This document shows, in pieces, positions 1-12,948 of a stretch of DNA of 64,000 nucleotides; positions within the stretch are counted from its first letter, which is position 1; each line of letters opens with the position of its first letter. A program made the translations under genes and the position numbers. Below the pieces are notes generated by a model that saw only the letters and a list, made by a program, of their open reading frames with translations, made no database searches and was not told the origin of the DNA. The stretch comes from Mariannaea sp. PMI_226. Lineage: Eukaryota > Ascomycota > Sordariomycetes > Hypocreales > Nectriaceae. The stretch spans positions 62,001 through 126,000 of the forward strand of contig JANFOG010000009.1 in assembly GCA_024336345.1 (NCBI GenBank). Direction: 5' to 3'.

Positions 1-3000
1 CTATTTCCTTGTTCAAGTTCATGTTTATTTTGTTCCGAAACATGCAACTGCCCGCACTATTTCTCTGGCATCAGCTTTGCACAGCGTACTCGGTCCGTCC
101 CGATTCATTCAGTCTCTTGTCTTTCGCATGGTAATAAGCAAGAGTCCCATTCGCCCAGAAACGAATTGATGGCGTAGGTGACGGGCTGCTCTTCCGCATG
201 AAGTTTCCCAAAATCAACTTCATACGGGTACTGACGACATGCGGAGCGGCGAAGTGAGGGAAGACATCTACCAACACTATTTCTTTTTTTATTTTCTTTC
301 ATCTCTTTACTTAGACTTGTTTGTGCAGATCCTTGGTTACTACGGGGTCTCTTGGCGGTACCTCCGCATTATGACACCTTTCCTCGAGAAGGAAACTTTG
401 GATCATTCACCCAAGGACTACTACGTTTTGAACGACAGACGCTGTCACGTGGCTCTTACGACTTGAGAACTTTTTACGGCAACGTGCGATGGATATACCC
501 CGCGAGGCTGATATGTGTTGTTGAGCTTTGGATAATGCGCTGAGACACAGGTTCTCGACGTCAAATGTTTTCCCTTTACCTGACTCGGGGAGGAAAACAG
601 GTCGAACCTGAGGAAGTTTGTGTGCCGCCTGGCGGCATCGATCAGTGGACACGTACGTGAGAAGTGGTGGGCTCAAGGAGGGATTGATCGCCGGCTAGGG
701 AGTGGTTTTTTTTGTTGGCTGTTCTTGGTCCTCAGGAGCAGCCATCGACTTCCACCCCAACCGTGACTGCAGCTGCAGTTGGTGAGTGCAGCCGCAACTG
801 GGGGCCGTAAGCTTGTGGTGGTGGGTGCGGAGGACGTCTCAAAGAATGGCAGCGGAGACAAGGGGAGAAGAAAGAAGAAAAGAAGAATGAATGAGAAGAG
901 AAGAAACGAGGGCCTGGGGCGTAGGAGGGCCTTCGTCTTGGGGGGTGATTGTTGTGGTTGCTGGGTCGGAGGGGAGCTGACGCGGACGAAGCAATGGGCA
1001 GAGCTGTAAATGAATTGATTCACAAAAGAAAACGCTCTCGAGAATGTATGAAGACGAGGTGAGGTGAGATGAGCCGAGACGAGTCGAGACGAGATGTTGT
1101 GGCAAAGACGGCAAGAAGACATTACGGGGACCACCACCTCCATCAACGGCCCCAAAAAGAATGAGGAGGAATTCCTAGTAGACTTGTGATGACGGATCCA
1201 GGTAGGTTCTCTATGGCGTCTCTATGTCCGGAGGATGCCGTTGGAGCTTGGTGTGTGCCGTCGTTGCTGGATAGACATGGGGTAAGTTTGTTTGTCAGCT
1301 GTAACCCCAGGCTGATGCTTCGGAGACTTTTGGAGTCCTCGGGTTCAGCACTGTGACCAGTCAGGCTTGGAGTTTTCAGGCAAAGGGAGGGAAAAAAAAG
1401 GTTTCGTAGAGGTGAGAGTGACGTGGTTTGAGACGTCCAGCTGCTTGTCATGGGTGCCTCGGTCTGGAAATGCGGTCAGCATAATAAAAGCTGAATGGAA
1501 ATCGGCGCACTCGATTTGAATGCTCTTTGGGGGGTTGACTAACGTAAGCTAGGACTTATTGTCTTCGACAAAGAGGCGTCACCAGTGCCAAGAAATACGA
1601 GGAGATGCAGCTTGATTTCAAAAAGGTAGGTCAGTCACCGTAGATTTTGGAGTGACGATTGGTATCCATGTTGGCTACCAGTGAGTGCCATAGATGACGG
1701 GACAGGTTATGAACTGTACCATGCATGTTCTGCAAAGTTCCTTTCCCTTTGCATGGGAGCACCCTAAGTCCCGTGTGCGACCCAAGTGTTCACTGTGCTC
1801 TGAGATCCAGGCAGGTAATGATGGATGAAGGTACAAGTGCATAGTGCTCTCAGTCCGGAAATACATACCTACGGTTGAAACCATACTCTCCACCGTTGGG
1901 CCTCTTGGCAGTTGGGTGATTGGTAGAGATGCAGAGGAACCTATATACCGTAGCTACCTAGGTAAGGGTTATTAATTACCTGACCTCCTATGACTAGACT
2001 ATAATGCACAGTAGCACCTTGATCCCATTCCCAAGTGAATGCCACTCCGCCACTCTGAGGGGGCTACTGTAGCAGTGCAGCACTAGCGCCCAAAATTATA
2101 CCAAAGTCCTTCTTGTTTACTCCACGAGTCCCAGAATACATTGTGCCTGTATTACATCAATTGGCCCGAACACTCTGCCGAGAGGCAAAGCATGTTCTAC
2201 AGCACCTATTGTTCTCCTCAATTTTCCTCAGGTAAGCAGGCACTGTGTAGCGATGTGCAACGATTGAGGAGGTAGCGTGAAAAAGACAGTGGAACTTGCG
2301 AGTTCGGAACAGTCCCCATATGGTGTTGAGGCAAGGTACCACGAAGTTGTGGATTCTCTGTCCAGTATTTTCATTTCTTCAAGAACTCTTTTCCTAGATT
2401 ATCTATTCAATACTTACTAAGTAGCCTAGTTGAATAACAATTATTGGTGTACTCCGTATACATTTACTTATTGCTGTCATGTCTTGGGGTAATATCGATT
2501 TTCAAATACTAATTTCAAATAGTTATCATGTATCAGAGAGCTAAGCTAGCCTGATGCTCTCCATTTCATTTAGTTAATTACTTACCGCCTATGTAAAGTA
2601 TAAATTAGTAGATATAAGCTCACTACTCCATACTACAGCAGCCTTCAAAACACTGGTCAGCCTAGTTTCTGTGTGGCTCATTCCATCCATCCCCTTTCTC
2701 CAGTCGTGTGGAGCATTGGTCGGACCTTGGCAGAGGACTTTGTCCAATTGATGTCTGAGAGCAAAACTCTCCGCAAGCGGAGCTGCCATATTGCTCAGGC
2801 AGAGCCGACTTGCCAGCCCTACGTCGTACACGCGCGGGGTGGGCTGACCCCTGCAGCTCACACAGACACACCGGCATCAGCACAAAGGACCTTTTGGGCC
2901 TGGGAGAGGAGGGTTTGGGGGCTATTCTTAGCCTCGTCCTAACCACCATCTTGATCGAGCTGAGGAGTTTAGTCGTGTGGTCTGGGGCTTTTGCTTCGAG

Positions 3001-3561
3001 CTCCTCCCTCACTCCCCCTTCCGCCTTGAAACACCATCAGTGCTGGTGGAAGTAACAGAGTGAGTTATCATACAATAAAATACACGAATGCCACATAGGG
3101 CCGGAGTTGTGGGCACTAGGTAGGGAGATGGAAGAATCTGACTTTGTCATGACACCTTTGAACGAGGTGAGCAAGGTGGTTGGTTTCGACGAGTGGTCTG
3201 GAACTTTGTAGATAATCATGGGTACCGGCAGGGGTGGATGAGCTGGCAGGTCGCGATGCTGACATGCATGACAGTGCGTGCCAAGCTGCCATCGTTGTTA
3301 GGTAACCACCTCGTAGCTGAGGTATCACGTAGCCTGTGGCTCTTTTGTTAAGAAGAACGACTGCTCTTCTCCTCTTTTCCCCCCCCTTTCTTCCTCCCCG
3401 TTGTTGACTCGTTCAACTTATGGACAGAGTTGTAGCTAAAACACTCTTCCGAATAACCATCACGTACGACTACAAGCAAAGAAAAGAAAATCTCCCAAGC
3501 AGACACAACTCCCACGGTCAATTCAGTTCCTTACAACCTGCACGGTACCTCTAAAGAAAAC
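1..3561. other. gene-free left flank
   Basis: I see no supportable complete gene here. Reading frames on both strands are short, overlap one another and lack recognisable domains. The only protein-like trace is a minus-strand stretch at about 105-230 (see findings). A perfect palindrome TACCTAGGTA lies at 1955-1964, and 2390-2640 is locally AT-rich. The last 200 bases are pyrimidine-rich (3361-3400) and probably form the promoter and 5' leader of the calpain gene that starts at 3562. Confidence 0.6.
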
Positions 3562-6500
3562 ATGAGCGATTCTGGCGCTCCAAGTGAGGCGGGCTCAGCT
3601 GCTCCCGCAGCTCCGATGGACGTGGCCCCTCCGCCAGTCAAGCCTCCCAAGCGGGCGCCTCAAGAGGCCATTGATCGCTTCTGGTCAAAATTCACCACGA
3701 CGACTCCCGGCAAGGGTAAGTTTACTACAACTACTACATAGACATAGCATTTCAATGTTTCGTTGTTCCTCGGTCGTTTGCTCGTGGCTGACTGGTAGTC
3801 CTGTTCAACAGTGCACTCAGTCATCCCCGCCAACACTTACGCCGACATCGTCGCAAGGAAGAACAGCAAAACCGAGGCCAAGACCGCCCAGGCCTCCTAT
3901 GAGGAGGCCGCGGCTATGTGCCGTGCCAAGGTTGACAAGATTGTCAAGGAGTGCCGCCGCATCAACAAGAAATACCGTGACCCTCACTTTGATATTGAGA
4001 CCGATCTCAAGTTCGGAGCTCGCAATTGCCTGCAGTCGCTCTCCAATGCCAAGGAAGAGGATACCGGGGTCCCCGGTGCTAACCTTCAGCCACAGGGTGT
4101 GAAGAGAGTCAGCGAGATTTTCGACGACCCTCAGTTCTATATCGACGGCCCTTCCGCCGCAGACATTAGGCAGGGCCGCGATGGAGATTGCTGGTTCCTG
4201 TCCGCTCTATGCACACTGAGCAACAGCAGTGGTCTTATTGAGAAGCTCTGTGTTGCCCGCGACGAAGCGGTTGGTGTGTACGGGTTCGTCTTCTACCGAG
4301 ACGGCGAGTGGATTTCCGAGATTGTTGATGACTTCGTATGCTCACCTTGAACCCTCCTATCTACCGTCCATTCTGCCTCCTCCCCCCAAAACCGGTCACG
4401 TAAGCTAACTCTGCACAGCTATACCTCATCAAACCTGATTATGACGATGGACTATTTGACAGAATTCTGTTCGATGATGTCGAACACGCCAACTCGGAAG
4501 AGGCCTATCGCAAAGTTTATCAGTCCAACAGCACTGCGCTGTACTTTGCCCAGTGTGCTCATCCACAGGAAACCTGGCTCGCCCTTATTGAAAAGGCGTA
4601 TGCAAAGGCTCATGGTGACTACTCTTGCATTGAAGGTGGTTTCGGCGGTGAGGCTTTGGAGGATCTCACTGGAGGTGTTGTGTCCGAACTATGGACAACC
4701 GATATCCTCGACAAGGTTAGTATCAGCAGAATGATTAGTGCACGAGGGTGGATTTCGCGTTATTGACAGTGTTTCTACAGGACCATTTCTGGAATGAGGA
4801 GATCATGAAAGTCAACAAGGAATTCCTCTTTGACATCAGTACCGGACTCGGTGGCAGTGGCTGGGGAGACCGAAAGGGTATTGTCGAGATGCATGCCTAC
4901 TCGATTCAGAAGGCAGTTGAGATTGACGGTCAGCGTTTGGTTCGTGTCAGGAATCCATGGGGCAAGGGAGAATGGACAGGACCTTGGAGTATGGTTTTTT
5001 TTCTTTCCTTTCAACAATCCTCCTTAAACCAATCCACGTTCACGTTGGCTGACGCTTTTTCTACTTACAGGTGACGGTTCAAAGGAGTGGACGCCTGAGT
5101 GGATGGAAAAGCTAAATCATCGCTTTGGCGACGACGGAGAATTCTGGATTTCTTACAAGGATCTTCTTCGTAAGTACCAAGTCTTTGAGCGAACTCGTCT
5201 CTTCGGTCCCGAGTGGCGCGTTACCCAGACATGGACCACATTGGATGTGCCGTGGACGATCGACTACCATGACACACACTTTACTTTCAGCATTGCCAAA
5301 TCTGGACCTGTTGTCGTTGTCCTGTCGCAGCTTGATGAACGCTACTTCCGTGGTCTTGAAGGGCAGTACAGTTTCCAGCTTCGCATCCGAGTTCATAAGG
5401 CTGGCCATGAAGACTACCTCATTCGCAGTGAATCACCTCTTACCCTGACGCGATCTGTCAACGTTGAGCTTGACTTGGAGGCCGGTGACTACGAAGTTCG
5501 TGTTAAAGTCGACACTGCTCGCGATGAGGATGTTTTGCCCGTGGAGGAAGTCGTTCGGAGGAACGTCATGGAGCGCCGTGACAAGCTTATCCGGATTGGC
5601 ACGGCCTATGACCTCGCTCACAGTCGGGGCAGAGTCATTGTGTCTCCTGAGGAGAAGGCGGCCAAGAAGGCTCACGAAAAGGAGCTCAAGGAGAAAACCC
5701 GCCGCAAACTCCGCAAGCATTATCTCAAAAAGAGAGAGGAGGCTCACTACCTTTCCACCAAGGAGTACCAGAGAAACCTGAAGAAGCATTTGAGAAGGAA
5801 GGAGAAGCGCCAAGCCAAGCGGGCTGAGAAGAAGGCCCGCAAGGAGGCGGCCAAGGCTGAGAAGGCTGCCGCTAAGGCCGCTGAAGAAGCGAAGAAGGTT
5901 GACGAAGCGGATAAGGATACAGATGAGGCTCTTGAGGAGCAGGAGGAGAAGCCCACCACTGTGCCTGAAGTATCACCATTGACTCCTGAGTCCTCCCCTG
6001 ACGACAATGATGAAGAGGCTTGGGAGGATGAGGAGGAGAACGAGGAGGACGAGGAGGACGAGGATGCCACGGAAACGCCTGAAGCCAAGAAGAAGACTAG
6101 TGCCAAATCCAAGGGCAAGAAGTCCAAGAAGGCGAAGGGGAAGCATCAGGAGCAGGAGGACGAAGAAGATGAGAAGGAGCAGGCGGAAGAGGAGGAGGAG
6201 GAGGAAGAGGAGGAGGGGGAGGAAGGAGAAGAAGAAGAAGAGGAGGAGGAGGAGGAGGAGGAGGAGGAAGAGGACGATGATGACCTCAGCAGTGTGGGAG
6301 CACTCTCTGATCTTTCCGAGCGTGAACTAGAAATCACCATCGATGCTCTTGAGGAAGCTGTCGCCGCAGCCCCTCCCGCCGTATTCGAAGAGGAAGAGCC
6401 AGATAAGTTTGAAGAGGACCCTTGGAACGCGGTTGTCGTGGTCGGCCTTCGTGTCTACCACAAGGTCAGTGATGGTGATGAGGACGAAAACGCCGTTACG

Positions 6501-6710
6501 CTCAACGTCGTTCGTCCTATCTACTTCAACGATGAGGATGAAAGTGATAGTGATAGCGATGATGAGGAAGTTGAGAAGAAGGATGATGCCGAGTTCAAGA
6601 CCACGGGCTTGGATGTCGACGACAGTGCCAAGGATGCCACGTTGGAAGGAGAAGTGGCGGATAAGAAGAAGAACATCATGGGAGAGAGTCGTCAGCCATC
6701 ATCTGTTTGA
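3562..6710 (+). CDS. calpain-like cysteine protease (peptidase family C2) with acidic C-terminal tail
   Basis: Five exons: 3562-3715, 3812-4335, 4419-4715, 4781-4988, 5071-6710, all with GT..AG introns and continuous frame, giving 940 residues. The calpain protease core carries the full triad: Cys178 in the GDCWFLSAL motif, His363 in the MHAYS motif and Asn383 in the RNPWGKGEW motif. It is followed by a C2-like beta-sandwich region (about 440-550), a Lys/Glu-rich probable helical segment (about 590-665), and a tail with a poly-Glu run near 767-796. Calpains are intracellular cysteine proteases that make limited cuts in target proteins. I see no N-terminal MIT domain, so this is probably not the pH-pathway PalB/Rim13 calpain (inference). 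The start is the first ATG after a pyrimidine-rich leader and gives a low-complexity Ala/Pro N terminus. The substrate is unknown. Confidence 0.93.
6187..6276 (+). repeat. GAG/GAA codon repeat encoding poly-Glu
   Basis: Imperfect GAG/GAA trinucleotide repeat inside the last calpain exon. It encodes an almost pure glutamate run and is likely length-polymorphic by replication slippage. Confidence 0.85.
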
Positions 6711-7897
6711 GCAAATGGCAGCTTGTTGCATGCAAGGCCAGGTTGGAACGCACCTCTCCACTGAGTTGTTTACATATGAATGTAGGAAGAATGAATTGAT
6801 GAATCACACAAGTATGATTGTTATTATCATTTACTATCACTTCGATTGTCTTGTCTTGTTGCTTTTCCGCAGCTAACGCACTTAACAGTCAGGATATGCT
6901 GGGGATGTTCTTATTGAATTGACTTGGTATGACAAGGCTACTTACTGTATGGCTGACATAAGAAGGGGGTAGGAGCAGAAGGATGGTGAAGGTTCCAATT
7001 CCTTTGACTACCCATCCAATCGTCCAGTTGGCTAGTCTTTCTAGTAATGGTAATGAACTTCAAGTCCATACTATGATGTGTGCTACAGGACATGTCATGC
7101 TTGATCCCACTGAGATAGTGCGATCATTTCATGACATGACAGGAGGCCAAGAGGGGCAAACCCCACTTCTGTTATTGTCATCGCTGCTGACCTCCATTCC
7201 GATTGCTTCATGCTACTCTGTAACACAACTATTACAAAATGCTGACCTTGCCAACCCGTGTATAGGTCCACGTAGGTATTGGATCTAGGTAAAGTGAGAG
7301 TCTTGTGCATGACCCCCCCTGTCCGTCAGCAAAACCCCTGTGGTTCCGCCCGCTTCGGAGCGACCATGTACGTTTAGCCATGCTTTTTGGTGGCGCAGCG
7401 CGGGACGGGTGAGGCTTTTCGGCTGACTTTTTCTTTTCCACCCTAGCCTCACCCAGGGAGGTGATCAATTTACCCAGTGCAGTGCTTCCATAAATAGCTG
7501 GGCAAAATGTAAGTACTATGTAATGATATGGGGAACTGTGTAGTGGCTGTTGAAGAATATGATTATGAGTATGAATAGAAACGTAAGGTGGGAAAATAGC
7601 TGGTATCAGCCACTGAACAAACTATCACTGGATTCGCTTAGACGCATCCTGGTAAGCTAAGGTACCGACCTACAGTATCTCAGGTAGGCCAAGTACTGTG
7701 AGTAAATAGCAAATATGTCAAACAAGTCTATGGACTTGAAAATTGAATAGCAAAGAAACGGTCAAAAAAGAATGGGAAGAAAGGAGAGAGAGAGAGAGGA
7801 GGAGGAGGAGGAGGAAGAAGAAGAAAAAGAAGAAAGAAAGAAGGGAGATGGGATGGGAATAGGGGCGAAGAAACAACAGTTTCTTGATAGCTAGATA

Positions 7898-7947
<50 letters not shown>

Positions 7948-9014
7948 AGTGGTAGGTACTGTGGTGTAAAAATTCTATATGGGAGACAGCTTGAAGCCGA
8001 ACACATTACTGCAAAGCCGATTGCAACGCTGGAAACTGATGAGCTCAGCCCAGCCTTGATTCGTCTTGAGTCCTTTAGCCCTGACAATGAGCAGCTGTCT
8101 ATTTTGCAAGGGTCGATGAATACCCATGCAGCACAGCACAGCACAGCGCAGCCCACCAAAACACAGCACAGCTTAGCATCATGGATGCCTTCTTCCCACA
8201 GGAGAACCCAGTAATACAGAAATGTCGAGACACTGCGGGGAAAGAGCCGCAATACACAAACTAAGGAGAGCGCGTTTCTTCAAAGAAGACTACCGCGGTC
8301 CAGTTGCAATTAAAATGGACGGCGACCTTCAACATTTGCCGATCCCCGGTGCTGACCACCTCAAGGGAACCCTGGCTTAGCTCCTCTTCCTTCCATACTT
8401 CCATGTCCCAGTAGTGCAGTATAGTACAGTGTAGTGTAGTGTAGCGTAGGCTGTAACTAAGGCCCACTCCCCGCCGCAGCCCTGATCGGCGTCATTGTCA
8501 GAAGAGATTCACCTACCTCTCTTTTGCCTCTTATTTCCTCTTGCTCTTCTCTTCTCTCTTTTTTATTATTTTTTTTCCTCGTTTATTTTGGGCGTTTCGA
8601 CATATCTTGCAGCTATCGTTGGATCACCTCACACACTACGAACGGTCTATTCTTTTATATGGAGTTGAACACTTGAACCATTCCCCTCCTCTCCTCCTCT
8701 TCCTCCGCCTCCTCACTAAAGCCATCAAGAGATTTATCCTGTCTACTCAACCATTGAGTCTCTAATTAATCAGCCCAACAACCCAAAGCTCCAATTGCTA
8801 GCTACTGCTTCAATCAATCAACTGTGAAGAGTTCAAGAGAGAATCCATGGGGCTTTTGCCCCGAGTCTGTCCCTTCTCCACCCAGCGCTTATGCTTACGC
8901 TTACGCTTTTCTCCATCACTCACTCGCGCGAATAGCCTCACAGGGACAACCGCTTAGAACATCATCTAAAAATAAAAATAAAAATAAAAAAAGAAATAAC
9001 ACTACAGAGTCAAT
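6711..9014. other. intergenic region with simple repeats; 5' leader of membrane protein gene
   Basis: No gene is supported. The region contains a purine microsatellite (7781-7850), a TA then GA repeat (7899-7944), repeated CAGCA units near 8130-8170, and a run of AAAAT units just before the next start codon (8967-8995). The stretch 8510-8720 is strongly pyrimidine-rich, as in fungal promoters, and is the likely promoter and leader of the downstream gene. Confidence 0.6.
7781..7944. repeat. GA-, GGA- and TA-type microsatellites
   Basis: A purine tract (GA, GAG, GAA units) at 7781-7850 is followed by an alternating TA run at 7899-7916 that passes directly into a GA run to 7944. Confidence 0.85.
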
Positions 9015-12000
9015 ATGGCAGAACCATCCGGTGACCATGGTCATAACGAAGACGCCGGCCCCTCTCCCCTTTCTCATGCCAACTCCATAGCCACGACCAA
9101 ATCCTTTTCTCGCAACCTCTTTCGCGGCACCAGCAGGAGGAGCGGCTATCAGAGAATGCCGGAATCTGGCCACGAGCTGGCTGACTTTGACGATGATGGG
9201 ATGACTGTGTCGAGCCAGAGCCTCAGCGGGACTCTCAGCCCAGCTGCCGCTGAGCGCGGCGGCTTTGGGCTTGCTTCAATCCTTCACAACCCATCCGTTC
9301 ATATCCCAGTCAGGACAAATACTCCTGACACACCACACTCATACTCTGCCTTGATCGATGACGCATCCCATGACAATGACAGTCCTGTTTCTGCCGCTAC
9401 TTCTGGAGTGGGAGATCCCTCCAGTACATCGCGGCCGCTTCATTCATCACTCTATCTAAGTCCAGACACAGAAAGAGCTCCCGGCATGTCACCACCTCAG
9501 AATCCTGCAAACTGGACTCCTTCAATGCCCTCCTCTGCTCGCACTGCTGAAACAGACATGGGTGGCAGCAAGCCAGCTGCAACTAGCGCTAGAGCTATGC
9601 CCACGATAGCCCAGGCCTCCCCAGGTCTGAGTTCTACTGGCGGCGGCGATTATCACCTCGACCCTCGAGACGAAATGCCAGACGATGATGCTGAATACGA
9701 CAACGATGCCTTCTACAAAAAGTTTCAAGAGCCACCAAGTCAATGCTGGTCCAGGCACGATATTCACCAGAGGAGAACAAGCTGGATAGCCATCACCATC
9801 TACGTCCTCTCCGTGTATTCAACCATCCTCAGCGGCATCTGGCTCGTAACAGCCATCCTTCAACCCAGATGGGGTAGGCAAATATCATCCAAGCAGGGCC
9901 TGTTGCCTTCTACTGCCACCACTCTTGCGGCTCTTCTGGCAAAGACTATCGAAGTGTCCTTCGTCACTGTATTCATTACCTTTGTCGGCCAGGTTCTAAC
10001 TCGTCGGTCATTCATCCGCAAGGCTAACGGGATAACTCTGGCAGAGATGACTATGCGCAACTGGGTCATTCAGCCCGGTTCGCTCATCACACACTTTGAG
10101 ACCCTAGCCTCGTCAGGCCTGACACTACTCGGCGCCTTGTCCTTAACTGCTACTTTTGCTGCCGCTTTCTACACAACCGCTTCCGATGCCATGGTTGCCC
10201 CCAAGCTAAAATTCGGCAAATGGGAGCAGAGGGAGCTCTCAGGTTACGTCCGCGCATCGTACGCTTCGGTCGAATACACCCGAAGTACTTGTCCGCACAT
10301 GATTAGCCTCAAGCAAGACCAGTTTGCTGAGGAGTCGTGCGTGAACATCATGTATTCTGGTCAGTCATATCGCAACCTGCTCAACTTCATGCAAATGTGG
10401 AACGATCTCAATCAGAATGGCTCTGAAATACCCAACGACCTCAATAAAAGACCCCGCAGTACCATGATCCTTCACGATAACACCACCATGTATTCTCAGT
10501 GGATCGAGACGTCGCATAGCAATGTGACGGCCTTGTACAACGAAACCGGGCGAATCATCAACAATGTCACACTTGCCATGCCCCATCCTGGCGTCTATGC
10601 GGCGTCCGCTAACCCCATCAATGGTATTCTCCAGCCTGACGACCTCTCGGGAGTAGGAGAATACGCCGTTAGGGCCGGTGTAGTGGCACCCACCATCAAT
10701 GCTCTGTGTGTCAACGTCAAGGAGGATGAGCTGAAGCCCCTGGTCTACACTGAGTGGCCTCATGCGCGGGTGGTAAAGACGGGCATCGCGGATCAGGTCA
10801 AAGGGTGGGAGGGGTGGGAAGATGAAGTTCCGCTGGCTGTGAATGCTCTCGGTCAGGAAAATTGGTTAAATCGCACAGAGGTTGATGATATCTTCAAATG
10901 GGGACCTGAGTATAAGAGACGGCCTCCAGTCTTTCAGTTGGTATGCATGACACTTCTTCGTGGTGAAACCTGTTTCACTTTACAGAAAAGAATAGTATTG
11001 CCCAGAGAGACTTACTGACAACCACATTTACAGTATCCTTATGACTTTAATCTCGTTGCAAATGCAACGGTAACGGACTCAGACGCCATTTACATTCTCG
11101 GGAAGACGGCCAATTTCGCCAACTACACCCTCTGCCAACTCCAATCCTGGACATCACCCAACTGCTCTACTGTATTCAACATTTCCGGTACCGCTGGTGC
11201 AAGTATGAAGGCGCACTGCGAGGATCCCCACGATGAGAATAGTTACCTGCGGTCTTTTGACAAGGACCAAGAATGGGGGGGTGCCTCGCTCGATTGGCGG
11301 GTATGAATCTTCTCCCTTATTCTTCATAACAGAGCATTATTAGCGCACATAAATTAGACGAGAGCTAACTCCAATTTTCCACAGTGGCTTGCAGATCAAT
11401 GGCGTCTCTCCATGGATCTCAATGGTGGCGCTCTAAACAATAATGCCTCGAATGCTCGGCTGTTGACACAACTCGCTCTCCAAACCCCTCGTCTGCCCAC
11501 ATACCTACCCTCCATGGCGGAGGCTTTTGCCGTGTACGCATCCTCCCTTGCCGTCATCGCGGCTATTGATACTCCTTTCCGGCATTACTGGGACTACGAC
11601 GATCCTGGCAACATCGTCACCGGCGGGCCAGGACACCTGCAGGCCTTCAATGCCACGCTCATCACGCAGCAATACACTTCCGGGCATACGAACTCGTGGC
11701 AGGGAGTATTCTACGTCGTTCTCGTCATCGTCTTTGGCATAAACCTGTTTTGTCTGTTCTACTTTATCCTTCGCAATGGACTTGTCACCGATTTCACAGA
11801 GCCGCAGAACTTGTTCACCCTTGCTGTGAACAGCCCCCCCAGCGCACAACTTAACGGCAGCTGCGGCGGAGGGCCTGAGAAGAAGCATCTCGAAGTCCCC
11901 TGGCGGGTGGCTTACGCGCATTCGGCAAACCATTACTTCTTCGAGGCGGCTAACGGCGGGGCATCAGGCTCGAAGTTTGGGACAGAGACGACGTGTTCGT

Positions 12001-12071
12001 CTGGATTCCAGCCACGGTATGTGAGGAACAGCAGCTACAAGCGGCTGAGCACAAGCCAAGGGTGGCTATAA
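9015..12071 (+). CDS. large conserved fungal integral membrane protein, function unknown
   Basis: Three exons: 9015-10940, 11034-11300, 11385-12071; both introns are phase 0, giving 959 residues. The first 250 residues are Ser/Pro-rich and probably disordered and cytosolic. Three hydrophobic spans follow at about 256-282, 302-327 and 363-387. A long region to about residue 836 has many NxS/T sequons, as expected for an extracytoplasmic domain. A fourth span lies at about 837-863, with a short Ser-rich tail. It resembles the large uncharacterised fungal membrane proteins sometimes labelled DUF3176 or, misleadingly, formylmethionine deformylase-like; I see no deformylase motif. The start ATG is the first in the open frame and follows an A-rich leader. 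It probably sits in the plasma or secretory membrane (inference). Confidence 0.85.
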
Positions 12072-12948
12072 AGGGGGAAGGTGTCAGTTAGATGCTGAAC
12101 GGAAAGTGTATAAACGCCTGTATCTTTATTGTCTCCATGATGAGAGGATGTACATGTTACCCTATACCCGCCCTTCCCCCCTCTCTAAGGGCTCGATAGC
12201 GATGAGTTTTTATGTCAAAAGGGATTTATTATTTGGGAAGATCATGGCGTTTAGCAAAACTTTAGGGACGGAAATAGATAATGACTGAAGGACCATGTAT
12301 AGAAATTAAGTCATTAGAAGAAATTTGACGTGTTCAATTCTTATGATTTTTTTTTTTTGTCAATGTTGCTCCTTTTCCATAACTATAGAAAATCCGGCCT
12401 GAGATACCTGGAAGACTATCTCCCTGACTCCCTGTAAGCCATTGGAAGCAGGAGGCAATGCAAACTCGAAATGCAAACTCGAAGTTGATATAACCTACCC
12501 TGCAGCTTTCGTCTCCAAGATAGATGTGATGTACGGCACCCACATCTCTTCCCAAGCCGATAGCCCTATTCAACCGCAAGAGAGCAATCAAATATATCAT
12601 CTGCAACAACACATACGCACACATACGTACACACGTACACATAATATATATATATATAGGTACGTAAATTTATTTTCTCTTCTTAATTCATTAAAGTCGA
12701 TTCATTGCAGTATACATTCTATCCTACAACCAGGTATTGTTCATCAAACTCATCTTGACCCATCGTACTGATATTTCATGACTCTGACTTCTTTCAACGC
12801 TTCTCAAAACTGGAAGCACATCATTCTATCCCATACACGCCGGCCCGCCCAGTGTATTCATTAACGTACCTGTTCAAGGCTGTGTTCATACCATGACCAA
12901 AAACCGAGGGTGCGTCGCCCATAACTCTTCCACATGGCGTTTTAAAGC
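12072..12948. other. convergent intergenic region
   Basis: This lies between the 3' ends of the membrane protein gene (+) and MCM2 (-). It holds AT-rich stretches, an alternating CA/TA run around 12610-12660 and no supportable gene. It probably contains both 3' UTRs and polyadenylation sites. Confidence 0.6.

Noticed and set aside
673..1155. 160-codon minus-strand frame
   Set aside because: It is Ser/Pro/Leu-rich and arises from a purine-rich plus strand; no domain, and overlapping frames are equally open.
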